Shown: piece after piece, positions 1 to 5,738 of the stretch
How the letters are laid out: the number at the start of each line of letters is the position of its first letter
Position numbering within the stretch: position 1 is the first letter of the stretch
From: Bacteroidota bacterium
GTDB lineage: Bacteria > Bacteroidota > Bacteroidia > Flavobacteriales > Flavobacteriaceae
Direction of reading: 5' to 3'
Assembly (NCBI GenBank): GCA_006227965.1
Contig: SBFL01000304.1
Span: 1 to 8,028, forward strand
DNA length: 8,028 bases
Notes under the pieces: model-generated
Told to the model about the DNA's origin: nothing
The model's database searches: none
The model's input: the letters and a program-made list of their open reading frames with translations, nothing else
Translations under genes and position numbers: made by a program

Positions 1-648
1 CCGGGAGATCTTCTGATATTCCTTGGGGACTATGTGGATGGCTGGAGCGAGGCAGCCGAAACCATCGATTACCTGATTTCACTTCGTGAGCGGCATGCCT
101 GCCTTTTTCTTAGGGGAAATCACGACGAGTTGTGCCTGCAATGGCTCCTCGAGGGCAAGGCAAACCCGCTATGGCTGGAATCGGGAGGAGATGCTACCCG
201 GAAATCCTACCGGGGCATTGGCCTGCAAACGCGTGAAGGGCACATTCAGTTTCTGCAGGCGCTTGAGGATTATTACAGGGATCCCGGGAACCGCCTGTTC
301 CTGCATGCCGGGTTTACGAACCTCAAAGGGGTCCAACACGAATATTTCTCCAAAAACTTCTACTGGGACCGTACTCTTTGGGAGACGGCTCTTTCCCTGA
401 ACCCGGGGTTAAAGCCCCAGGACGCCCTATACCCTTCAAGGCTGAAGCTGTATTCAGAAATCTTTATAGGTCATACCCCGGTTACAGGCCTCGGACATAA
501 AACTCCCTACCGGGCAGCCAATGTATGGAATGTGGATACCGGGGCAGCCTTTAAGGGCCCGCTCTCTGTACTGGAAGTGGAAAGTAAAACGGTTTGGCAA
601 AGCCAGCCCGTGTACGCGTATTATCCCGGAGAACAGGGACGCAACTAA
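1..648 (+). CDS. Calcineurin-like metallophosphatase (PPP-type Ser/Thr phosphatase family), 5' end missing
   Basis: The reading frame is open from the first base, so the gene begins upstream; 215 C-terminal residues are visible. Two metal-binding blocks of the calcineurin-like phosphoesterase fold are present: GDYVDG at fragment residues 9-14 and GNHDE at residues 39-43 (bases 115-129). Further on, a His in LFLHAG (base 304) and a His in FIGHTP (base 472) match the two downstream metal-ligand histidines. The first block (D-x-H-G) must lie just upstream. These blocks are typical of bacterial PPP-like phosphatases, which remove phosphate from Ser/Thr/Tyr phosphoproteins or small phosphoesters using two metal ions; the substrate cannot be told from sequence. 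No signal peptide can be judged because the N-terminus is absent. An in-frame GTG at base 34 is not the real start, since it falls inside the GDYVDG motif. The gene converges on the HhH-protein gene with 36 bases between the stop codons. Confidence 0.88.
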   Translation, partial: PGDLLIFLGDYVDGWSEAAETIDYLISLRERHACLFLRGNHDELCLQWLLEGKANPLWLESGGDATRKSYRGIGLQTREGHIQFLQALEDYYRDPGNRLFLHAGFTNLKGVQHEYFSKNFYWDRTLWETALSLNPGLKPQDALYPSRLKLYSEIFIGHTPVTGLGHKTPYRAANVWNVDTGAAFKGPLSVLEVESKTVWQSQPVYAYYPGEQGRN

Positions 649-663
649 ACGTTTTGAACCATT

Positions 664-679
664 GGGCAGTGGCCTGCCC
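664..679. terminator. GC-rich stem-loop between convergent genes
   Basis: GGGCAG (664-669) and CTGCCC (674-679) form a perfect 6-bp stem with a TGGC loop, lying entirely in the 36-base gap between two convergent stop codons. Neither side has a proper T-run, so it is not a textbook intrinsic terminator. Its position suggests a role in 3'-end formation or mRNA stability for one or both genes. Confidence 0.3.
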
Positions 680-684
680 CAGGA

Positions 685-1209
685 TTAGATCTTGCCGCGG
701 GTGTGCTGCTGCTGCCACCTGGCCAGTTCCCTCCATTTTCCTTCGTAGGCCATACGGGCCTGCATGGGCCAGGAAGCGGGGTCGTGAATCTTATAGCGGT
801 CTCCCCCGGAATCGAGAACCTCCTGGCACTTGGCCACGGAAATTTCCGAAAGCGCTTTCCATGATTTTATCTGAAAATTGTGAAAAAGTCCTTCGATCTT
901 CGGTCCGATCCCTTCTATTGTGGTAAGGTCATCCTGCAGGACTTTTTTGCCAAGTGCGGTCCTGGCGGCATCCGCATCAAATGGGATGGCCCGGGAGACA
1001 TTGCGCGCCTTTGCGACAGCCAGTCGTTCCATACAGGAATCCAGTTCGGCTTTCAGTTTTTCATTTGAGGAATTGAGAACCTCCAGTTCACTTCGAACAG
1101 GGGAGGATCCCTTGGGCCCTCTTCCCCAGATGTATCCTATGACCCCACAAAAAATACCCGATAACATCGGGATTATCCAGTACAAAAGATTCGTGTTTTC
1201 GATGTCCAT
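685..1209 (-). CDS. Membrane-anchored coiled-coil protein with C-terminal helix-hairpin-helix domain
   Basis: This is a 174-residue protein from ATG at 1209. An in-frame GTG ten codons upstream (1239) is possible, but the ATG puts a short polar head directly before the membrane segment. Residues about 8-29 form one hydrophobic transmembrane helix. Residues about 40-69 are charged and heptad-like, probably a short coiled coil. Residues about 92-140 hold a helix-hairpin-helix element with the hairpin IEGIGPKIEGLF, and a DPASWP-QA-MA block follows at 143-153. This combination recalls proteins annotated as predicted 5' nuclease / flap-endonuclease-like H3TH proteins (COG3743-like), often of unknown function in flavobacteria. 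No nuclease catalytic centre is visible, so binding of DNA or another partner is likelier than cleavage. The HhH faces the cytoplasm if the short N-terminus lies outside, which is inference. The gene appears monocistronic, with about 470 gene-free bases upstream. Confidence 0.8.
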   Translation of the reverse strand: MDIENTNLLYWIIPMLSGIFCGVIGYIWGRGPKGSSPVRSELEVLNSSNEKLKAELDSCMERLAVAKARNVSRAIPFDADAARTALGKKVLQDDLTTIEGIGPKIEGLFHNFQIKSWKALSEISVAKCQEVLDSGGDRYKIHDPASWPMQARMAYEGKWRELARWQQQHTRGKI

Positions 1210-1675
1210 AACTGACCATAAAGTAAAGGGGATTAGCACGGAAAGACCTTATTCAAAATGGGTCTGGCGAAACGGAATTCCCAACGGCTTATCCCAGTAT
1301 ACAAGGTATTAAAAATTCCCGGATTAGAGGCGTATTCTCCGCAGGAGACAGTAATTTTCGGATAAGCGGGAACCCCATGTCGTTTTGGCGGGATCTGTCA
1401 AATTTGCCAACCATACAATTATAAATGCAGGTTATACAATTGATTTTGTTTGAATTGCCTTTTTTGGGAAATTTATAGAAACCTCTGATGGGTTATTTTA
1501 ACTCCGGTAATAGTCTGCAATCCTGCAGGGTCCCCATCTGTGTGGGTTTTATTTTGGATTAGTTTGGTTAGTTTGAAAATCCGCCAATAGCCCGCTAAGC
1601 TGCTATGGCGGATTTTTCGTTAATATAGGGCCCCCTCAGCCCTGTTTCGGAGCGCTGCCGGGTCCGGACCTGTGC
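1210..1675. other. Gene-free region of about 470 bases with possible structured element and repeats
   Basis: No credible coding sequence is seen on either strand; the one long frame here (+, to 1312) is mostly antisense to the HhH gene. The region should contain the promoter of the HhH gene, but no full TAnnTTTG box is obvious in the right orientation. GCTTATCC (1287-1294) and GGATAAGC (1360-1367) are perfect complements that enclose a small hairpin TCTCC-GCA-GGAGA (1336-1348) and the pair AAAATT/AATTTT (1312-1317 and 1353-1358). ATACAATT is repeated at 1413-1420 and 1434-1441, 21 bp apart. TTAGTTTG(G/A) occurs twice in tandem at 1559-1576. The right end holds the dehydrogenase terminator. 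Confidence 0.5.
1576..1617 (-). terminator. Intrinsic terminator of the ALDH7 gene, possibly bidirectional
   Basis: AAAATCCGCCAATAGC (1576-1591) pairs with GCTATGGCGGATTTTT (1602-1617), giving about 15 bp of stem with one bulged A and a loop of about ten bases. Read on the minus strand the hairpin ends in TTTT, about 60 bases after the dehydrogenase stop codon. Read on the plus strand it ends in TTTTT, so it could also stop transcription from the left. Confidence 0.75.
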
Positions 1676-3229
1676 TTAAAGGTCAAACTTAATACCTTGT
1701 GCAAGGGGTAGTTCCGTACTGTAATTTATGGTATTTGTCTGGCGGCGCATGTAAATCTTCCAGGCGTCCGACCCGGATTCACGACCGCCTCCGGTTTCTT
1801 TTTCTCCTCCAAAGGCACCGCCGATCTCCGCGCCGGAAGTCCCGATATTCACATTGGCAATTCCGCAGTCGCTGCCCGCTGCGGACAAAAAGGCCTCGGC
1901 CTCCCGGAGGTTGTTCGTCATAATGGCTGAAGAGAGTCCCTGCCGTACCCCGTTTTGCTGGGCAATGGCATTTTCAACACCACCGTGGTACTTCAAAAGG
2001 TACAGAATAGGAGCAAAAGTCTCATGCTGAACAATTTCATAGTGGTTTTCTGCCTCAGCAATTGCCGGCCTCACGTAGCAACGGCTTTCAAACCCGGGCC
2101 CATCCAGGACCCCGCCGGGCACGATAAGGCTTCCGCCCTCTTCAACGACCTTGCGTAGGGCTTCCTGATACATGGCTACTGCCTCCCTGTCGATCAGTGG
2201 CCCCACATGGTTGTTTTGGTCAAGGGGGTTGCCAATTCTCAGCTGGCCATAGGCCCTGACCAGGGCATCCCGGACCTCGTCGTAAATGGATTCGTGAATG
2301 ATCAGTCTGCGGGTTGAAGTACATCGCTGGCCACAAGTACCCACCGCCCCGAAGACGGCCCCGATTACAGTCATCTTTATATCGGAATCCGGGGTAACGA
2401 TAATGGCGTTATTTCCCCCCAGCTCAAGGAGGGTTTTTCCAAGCCGGGCACCAACAGCCTGGGCCACGATTTTTCCCATCCGGATAGATCCGGTGGCAGA
2501 TACCAGGGGAACCCGCTCGTCCTGTGTCATAAATTCTCCCACCCGGTAATCCCCGTTGATGAGGCAGGAAACACCTTCAGGCATGCCGTTTTCCCGGAAT
2601 ACTTCTGCAGCGATATGCTGGCAGGCAACCCCGCACAGGGGTGCTTTCTCAGAGGGTTTCCATACACAGACATCACCACAGACCCAGGCCAGGGCCGTAT
2701 TCCAACTCCAGACAGCTACCGGAAAGTTGAAAGCGGAGATAATCCCCACAATCCCCAGGGGGTGGTACTGTTCGTACATCCTGTGTTTCGGACGCTCCGA
2801 GTGCATGGTAAAACCGTGTAACTGCCGGGATAGACCAACCGCAAAATCACAGATATCGATCATTTCCTGTACTTCCCCAAGGCCTTCCTGATAGGATTTG
2901 CCCATTTCATAGGATACCAGTTTCCCAAGGGGTTCTTTCAATTCCCGAAGCCGCTCTCCGAACTGGCGTACGATCTCACCCCGTTTGGGCGCCGGTACCG
3001 CCCTCCATATTTTGAATGCTTCAGTGGCTCTTTCAATCACCTTTTCATAGTCTGCACGGGTAGTTGTCTGAACCTTTGCAATCAGGGCCCCGTCGACAGG
3101 GGATGCTGATTCGAGGATTTCTCCTTCTGCAAAGCAGTTTTCTCCGGTGGATGAACCTGGGTTCAAATCCCGGATCCCAAGCGCCTGTAAAGCTTCTTCA
3201 ATTCCAAAATCAAGTGCCACTTCAGCCAT
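1676..3229 (-). CDS. ALDH7-family aldehyde dehydrogenase (antiquitin-like, probable alpha-aminoadipate semialdehyde dehydrogenase)
   Basis: This is a full-length 517-residue NAD(P)-dependent aldehyde dehydrogenase. Visible catalytic features are FNFP with Asn168 (oxyanion hole), WKPSEK at 190-195 (cofactor), LELGG with Glu269 (general base), GQRC with the nucleophile Cys303, and ETFAP at 403-407. The C-terminal block from about residue 464, with GAEIGGAFGGEK and ESGSDAWK, is a hallmark of ALDH7 (antiquitin). GEVQE at 118-122 and the Arg just before Cys303 also match the human enzyme, where such Glu and Arg residues hold the amino-acid end of alpha-aminoadipate semialdehyde. The expected role is oxidation of that semialdehyde to alpha-aminoadipate in lysine breakdown, in the cytoplasm; bacterial relatives are called amaB or pcd. 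The adjacent 3-hydroxyanthranilate dioxygenase raises the alternative of another amino-acid-derived semialdehyde, though 2-aminomuconate semialdehyde is normally handled by ALDH8. The ATG at 3229 sits about 30 bases after a strong promoter. Confidence 0.92.
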   Translation of the reverse strand: MAEVALDFGIEEALQALGIRDLNPGSSTGENCFAEGEILESASPVDGALIAKVQTTTRADYEKVIERATEAFKIWRAVPAPKRGEIVRQFGERLRELKEPLGKLVSYEMGKSYQEGLGEVQEMIDICDFAVGLSRQLHGFTMHSERPKHRMYEQYHPLGIVGIISAFNFPVAVWSWNTALAWVCGDVCVWKPSEKAPLCGVACQHIAAEVFRENGMPEGVSCLINGDYRVGEFMTQDERVPLVSATGSIRMGKIVAQAVGARLGKTLLELGGNNAIIVTPDSDIKMTVIGAVFGAVGTCGQRCTSTRRLIIHESIYDEVRDALVRAYGQLRIGNPLDQNNHVGPLIDREAVAMYQEALRKVVEEGGSLIVPGGVLDGPGFESRCYVRPAIAEAENHYEIVQHETFAPILYLLKYHGGVENAIAQQNGVRQGLSSAIMTNNLREAEAFLSAAGSDCGIANVNIGTSGAEIGGAFGGEKETGGGRESGSDAWKIYMRRQTNTINYSTELPLAQGIKFDL

Positions 3230-3249
3230 TTTGTAACGTATTAAATCTG

Positions 3250-3271
3250 TTTTGTTAGAATTCCTACAAAA
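3250..3271. promoter_or_regulatory. Imperfect 22-bp palindrome, candidate operator for the ALDH7 gene
   Basis: TTTTGT and ACAAAA form outer arms around a central GAATTC, with only the two intervening dinucleotides breaking symmetry (18 of 22 positions symmetric). It starts 20 bases upstream of the dehydrogenase ATG, overlaps the -7 box and covers the expected transcription start. That is where a repressor dimer would block transcription. The regulator is unknown. Confidence 0.4.
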
Positions 3272-3274
3272 TTA
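3267..3274 (-). promoter_or_regulatory. -7 box of the ALDH7 gene
   Basis: On the minus strand this reads TAATTTTG, a perfect match to the Bacteroidota -7 consensus TAnnTTTG. It predicts a transcription start near 3260 and a leader of about 30 bases. No clear TTTG -33 element is seen at the usual distance, which fits a promoter that needs help or is weak unless induced. Confidence 0.5.
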
Positions 3275-3425
3275 CGAAATCTCTGGCCGGGAAGAGGTAT
3301 TCAGGCATGAAACTTTTTAAGGCCGGTGCAGGGGATTTGGATTTCGAAATATGGAACAGCAATACCAGAAATTCCCTTAAAACCGCAATAAGATTTTCAA
3401 GTTCAATCTCCAACGCCCCAGGGGA

Positions 3426-3450
3426 ATACTGCCATGTATATGGGCAGTAT
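3426..3450 (-). terminator. Stem-loop just after the 3-hydroxyanthranilate dioxygenase gene
   Basis: ATACTGCC (3426-3433) and GGCAGTAT (3443-3450) form a perfect 8-bp stem with a 9-base loop, starting two bases after the stop codon of the dioxygenase gene. No T-run follows in the direction of that gene, so it may protect the mRNA 3' end or act as a weak terminator rather than a standard intrinsic one. Confidence 0.35.
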
Positions 3451-3451
3451 A

Positions 3452-3997
3452 CTATGATTCCGGGGTTGAGGTAAAACGCTGGTCAGCTTCCATCACGCCG
3501 CCACAGTGGTCGCAGGTCCGCAGCTCTGCGGAGTTGTAAAAGTGCTCAAAATGGGGCAGGAAGTCTTTTTCGATGTCGTTCAGGGTAAAGTAGACTTCGT
3601 GGAGTTTGTGATTGCAGTTTTCGCAGTACCAGAGCAGGCCGTCTTTAAGGTTTAGGTGATCCCTCCGCCGTTCGATTACCAGGCCTATGGAATTGGCATG
3701 TCTTTCCGGGGAGTGGGGCACTTTGGCGGGATGCAGGTACATGTCTCCCGGGCCCAGTTTAAGCGTCTTTTTCTTTCCTTCTTCCTGAACGTGTACCTCG
3801 ATGTTACCTTCCAGCTGGTAGAACAGCTCTTCGGTTTCATTGTAATGGTAGTCTTTTCGGGCATTGGGTCCTGCGACGATCATTACGATATAATCTCCGG
3901 CCTCTTTGTAGAGGTTCCTGTTGCCTACAGGGGGTTTTAACTCATCCCGGTGGGCATCTATCCATTGGCTGAGGTTGAAAGGTGGGAGGATCTTCAT
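3452..3997 (-). CDS. nbaC: 3-hydroxyanthranilate 3,4-dioxygenase
   Basis: This is a 181-residue cupin enzyme that opens the ring of 3-hydroxyanthranilate with O2, giving 2-amino-3-carboxymuconate semialdehyde in the kynurenine route of tryptophan. The active-site Fe(II) ligands are His51, Glu57 and His95, and the substrate-binding residues are Arg47, Arg99 and Glu110. These fall at the same positions as in the well-studied Cupriavidus enzyme. The C-terminal half carries two Cys pairs, CENC (125/128) and CDHC (162/165), forming the rubredoxin-like second iron site typical of bacterial forms. All key residues are intact, so it should be active in the cytoplasm. The product can lead to quinolinate and NAD or be degraded further; no other kynurenine-pathway gene is in view, so the choice cannot be made here. 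The gene lies 90 bases downstream of the CAP lipoprotein gene and 222 bases upstream of the ALDH7 gene, all on one strand. The symbol haaO is also used. Confidence 0.95.
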   Translation of the reverse strand: MKILPPFNLSQWIDAHRDELKPPVGNRNLYKEAGDYIVMIVAGPNARKDYHYNETEELFYQLEGNIEVHVQEEGKKKTLKLGPGDMYLHPAKVPHSPERHANSIGLVIERRRDHLNLKDGLLWYCENCNHKLHEVYFTLNDIEKDFLPHFEHFYNSAELRTCDHCGGVMEADQRFTSTPES

Positions 3998-4023
3998 ACG
4001 GCCTGGTTTCAGATGTCAGGACC

Positions 4024-4031
4024 TAAAGATA
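4024..4031 (-). promoter_or_regulatory. Possible -7 box of the dioxygenase gene
   Basis: On the minus strand this reads TATCTTTA, one base off the Bacteroidota -7 consensus TAnnTTTG, about 27 bases upstream of the dioxygenase ATG. No clear -33 TTTG is seen at the right spacing, so the call is tentative. Confidence 0.27.
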
Positions 4032-4087
4032 AGTAAAAAGAACAGCTCAGCCTGCCCTTGTTTAGATGTGCGGAGACCGCGAAGCTG

Positions 4088-4561
4088 TTACTTCAAATAA
4101 AAAAGCTGGGTAAAGTAGAGTGTTCCTTCGGAATCCTTCTTTACACTTATGGCAGTGTGCGAAAAATTTCCTTCCATGGTTTTCCTGTGGGATTCGCTGG
4201 AAAGCCACGCTTCGAGGGTCATCTCAGAGGAGAGGTATCCCATGGCGACATTTTCAGAGACCGCCTTTGCATTTTCTTCTTTTGAAATGCCGGAGACTCT
4301 TGCACCAAAATTATCGTGGGTAAGTGTTCCTTTTTTAACCATGTAATCCGTATGTGAATTGGCATACTTGTAGGCAACCTCACTGAACGAAAGCGTTTTT
4401 TGCCCCTGAGCATCCCGGTGCCGGTTCACCAGCTGAAGCAGCTCGGCTTCCATAGAAGTTACGTTCTGTGCTGTGAGAATCTCCTCTGTTTCCAGAGACT
4501 CCTTGGAGCAGGAGATGCTGAAGACTACAAGAATGGCCAAAAGTACGTGCCGCAATTTCAT
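4088..4561 (-). CDS. CAP/SCP-domain lipoprotein
   Basis: This is a 157-residue secreted protein. A basic start (MKLRH), a hydrophobic stretch and a lipobox ending FSISC put the lipidated cysteine at residue 18. The acidic residues soon after it would suit surface export in Bacteroidota, though the signal is not canonical. Residues about 35-156 form a CAP (cysteine-rich secretory/antigen 5/PR-1) domain of the short bacterial SCP type: an LVNRHR helix at 44-49, His70 in ANSHTDYM, Glu103 in SENVAMG, an EAWLSSESHR helix at 117-126, and His135 in FSHTAIS. These His and Glu residues match the cavity residues of the family, so the site looks intact. CAP proteins bind lipids or metals or act on other proteins; the bacterial role is largely unknown. 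The upstream gap of 235 bases suggests its own promoter, although no clear one is seen. A functional link to the catabolic neighbours is not evident. Confidence 0.87.
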   Translation of the reverse strand: MKLRHVLLAILVVFSISCSKESLETEEILTAQNVTSMEAELLQLVNRHRDAQGQKTLSFSEVAYKYANSHTDYMVKKGTLTHDNFGARVSGISKEENAKAVSENVAMGYLSSEMTLEAWLSSESHRKTMEGNFSHTAISVKKDSEGTLYFTQLFYLK

Positions 4562-4599
4562 ATAGATCCTAATTGCAAGCAGGCCAGTACGTGTTATGC

Positions 4600-4634
4600 A
4601 AGACTTGGGGAGTCTTTTTCTGTCCGGAGACTAT
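4600..4634. repeat. Three short complementary arms able to form alternative hairpins
   Basis: AAGACT (4600-4605) pairs with AGTCTT (4611-4616) around a TGGGG loop and is followed by a T-run on the plus strand. Part of the same second arm (AGTCT) can instead pair with AGACT at about 4628-4632. It lies 40-70 bases upstream of the CAP lipoprotein ATG. The stems are short and no function is assigned. Confidence 0.22.
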
Positions 4635-4796
4635 CCATCAATATTAAGCACATTAGGACAGAAAGGCATCTTCAGCGGCTTTTTTTTCGATAAATTGGCA
4701 AAAGCTGCCGAAGATCTGCAAAATAATAAAATCTGTGAGAGTAGAATTATGGATTCAGGCACCGGGGGAAAGGATTTGTAATTCGGTTAAATGAGT

Positions 4797-5303
4797 TTAA
4801 ATCTCCGGAAGCGTTAAAGGGTCGGCTTCAAGAATACTTGAAAAAATAAACGCCCCGGTATCCTTCAGGGGTCCGTAAAAGATCGATTTTTCGAAGGCCT
4901 CAGGTTGGATCTCGTGAAGGGGTAAGCCAGCCCGCTCCAGGAATATCATCAGGGAACCGAGGATCACGGCCACCTTGACGATTCCAAAAATCCCCCCGGC
5001 AATTCGGTTCAGCAGACCCAGCATGGCAAAATCCGCTACACGAGTCAGGGCCTTGCCCAACAGGTGCACAACCACCACAATCCCCAGAAAGGTAATGATG
5101 AAAGCGGTGATCTTGATATAAGTAGCATCCCAGTCCAGGCGTTCGTTGAGGTAATCAGATGTAATGTAGGAAAAGTGTATGGTGCCGTAGATACCCGCAA
5201 CCAGAGCGATTACTGAAGCAATCTCCACGAAGAAACCATTTTTTAGCCCCCTGAAAAGCCCGTAGGCCAGCAGGACACCGAGGATGATATCCAAAATTCC
5301 CAT
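4797..5303 (-). CDS. CvpA-family inner-membrane protein
   Basis: This is a 168-residue integral membrane protein with four predicted transmembrane helices at about residues 2-18, 25-44, 62-84 and 101-123, plus a soluble C-terminal tail. Two family signatures are visible: an N-terminal DIILG....YGLFRGLKNGF pattern and GLLNRIAGGIFGIVK at 96-110. The length suits the CvpA (colicin V production) family, which is usually about 160-180 residues. In enterobacteria CvpA supports colicin V production and envelope homeostasis, including bile-salt resistance. In flavobacteria it is a common housekeeping gene of unclear role, often near gpsA, which appears at the right end of this window. The start ATG lies only about 13 bases after a perfect -7 box, so the mRNA leader would be very short. 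The gene is divergent from the plus-strand hypothetical gene. Confidence 0.9.
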   Translation of the reverse strand: MGILDIILGVLLAYGLFRGLKNGFFVEIASVIALVAGIYGTIHFSYITSDYLNERLDWDATYIKITAFIITFLGIVVVVHLLGKALTRVADFAMLGLLNRIAGGIFGIVKVAVILGSLMIFLERAGLPLHEIQPEAFEKSIFYGPLKDTGAFIFSSILEADPLTLPEI

Positions 5304-5316
5304 ACCCTGTTTTTAA

Positions 5317-5324
5317 CAAAGATA
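5317..5324 (-). promoter_or_regulatory. -7 box of the cvpA-type gene
   Basis: On the minus strand this reads TATCTTTG, a perfect TAnnTTTG match. The predicted start near 5311 leaves a leader of about eight bases before the ATG at 5303. No clear -33 TTTG lies at standard spacing. Confidence 0.45.
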
Positions 5325-5337
5325 GCGCATTGATTTG

Positions 5338-5345
5338 TACCTTTG
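5338..5345 (+). promoter_or_regulatory. -7 box of the plus-strand hypothetical/monooxygenase unit
   Basis: TACCTTTG is a perfect TAnnTTTG match and predicts a start near 5352, about 30 bases before the ATG at 5382. It also argues against the in-frame TTG at 5343, which would lie inside the promoter. It is 13 bp from the opposing cvpA -7 box, so the two promoters share a common core. Confidence 0.48.
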
Positions 5346-5381
5346 GGCTTTCCACAAAGCACTGCAAATCTTTTGAAAAGT

Positions 5382-5738
5382 ATGTCTCGGGATCCACTAC
5401 TGAAAGAACGATGGGAAGTACTGTCTGAAAAGTTGTCACAGCAATTTGCCGACGGAGCCCCTCTTGACTTGGACGCTATCATTTATCTGATAGGGGTGCA
5501 GGAACTCGGGCAATTACACCGTTCTTTCAAAAAGGATGAAAAAATCAACCTGATGCATATTGCCATTTGCAGGCTGCTGGAACCCTATGGCTACTATGAA
5601 TTCGATTATTTTGATGAGCAGGGGTGGCCGCACTACCGGTTGGTTGAATCCCTTCCACCGTTAAGGCCAGGGGAACAGTCGGTCCTGATGAAAGAGGCAA
5701 TCGTATCCTATTTCACCGAGAAGGAATACCTGCCATGA
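5382..5738 (+). CDS. Conserved-looking hypothetical protein, 118 residues
   Basis: The family was not recognised. The ATG at 5382 is chosen because the upstream in-frame TTG at 5343 overlaps the promoter. The protein is soluble, with no signal peptide or membrane helix. It is mostly helical in the first two thirds (a charged helix at 4-24, then DAIIYLIGVQELGQ at 31-44, then INLMHIAICRLLEPYG at 55-70). A Tyr- and acid-rich segment follows (YYEFDYFDEQGWPHY, 71-85), then PPLRPGEQS and a final helix. There are no Cys clusters or obvious catalytic motifs; a single Cys lies at 63. Its stop codon overlaps the next start (ATGA), so translation of the two genes is coupled and they probably act in the same process. 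Composition and codon use look like those of its neighbours, so it is unlikely to be a chance frame. Confidence 0.8.
   Translation: MSRDPLLKERWEVLSEKLSQQFADGAPLDLDAIIYLIGVQELGQLHRSFKKDEKINLMHIAICRLLEPYGYYEFDYFDEQGWPHYRLVESLPPLRPGEQSVLMKEAIVSYFTEKEYLP

Noticed and set aside
920..1312. 130-codon plus-strand frame opposite the HhH gene
   Set aside because: It is mostly antisense to a gene with clear domains, and its translated product is Ser/Arg-rich without motifs.
3307..3474. 55-codon plus-strand frame starting MKLFKAGAGD in the gap before the ALDH7 gene
   Set aside because: No recognisable family, no -7 box upstream, and its end runs antisense into the dioxygenase gene; consistent with a chance frame.
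3998..4087. Possible terminator after the CAP gene, a weak hairpin followed by a T-run on the minus strand
   Set aside because: The stem is only three to four pairs including a wobble, and the T-run is close to the possible dioxygenase promoter.
4596..4781. 61-codon plus-strand frame filling most of the gap between the CAP and cvpA genes
   Set aside because: It has no promoter or family resemblance, lies antisense to the local direction of transcription, and contains the T-run and hairpin arms; probably chance.
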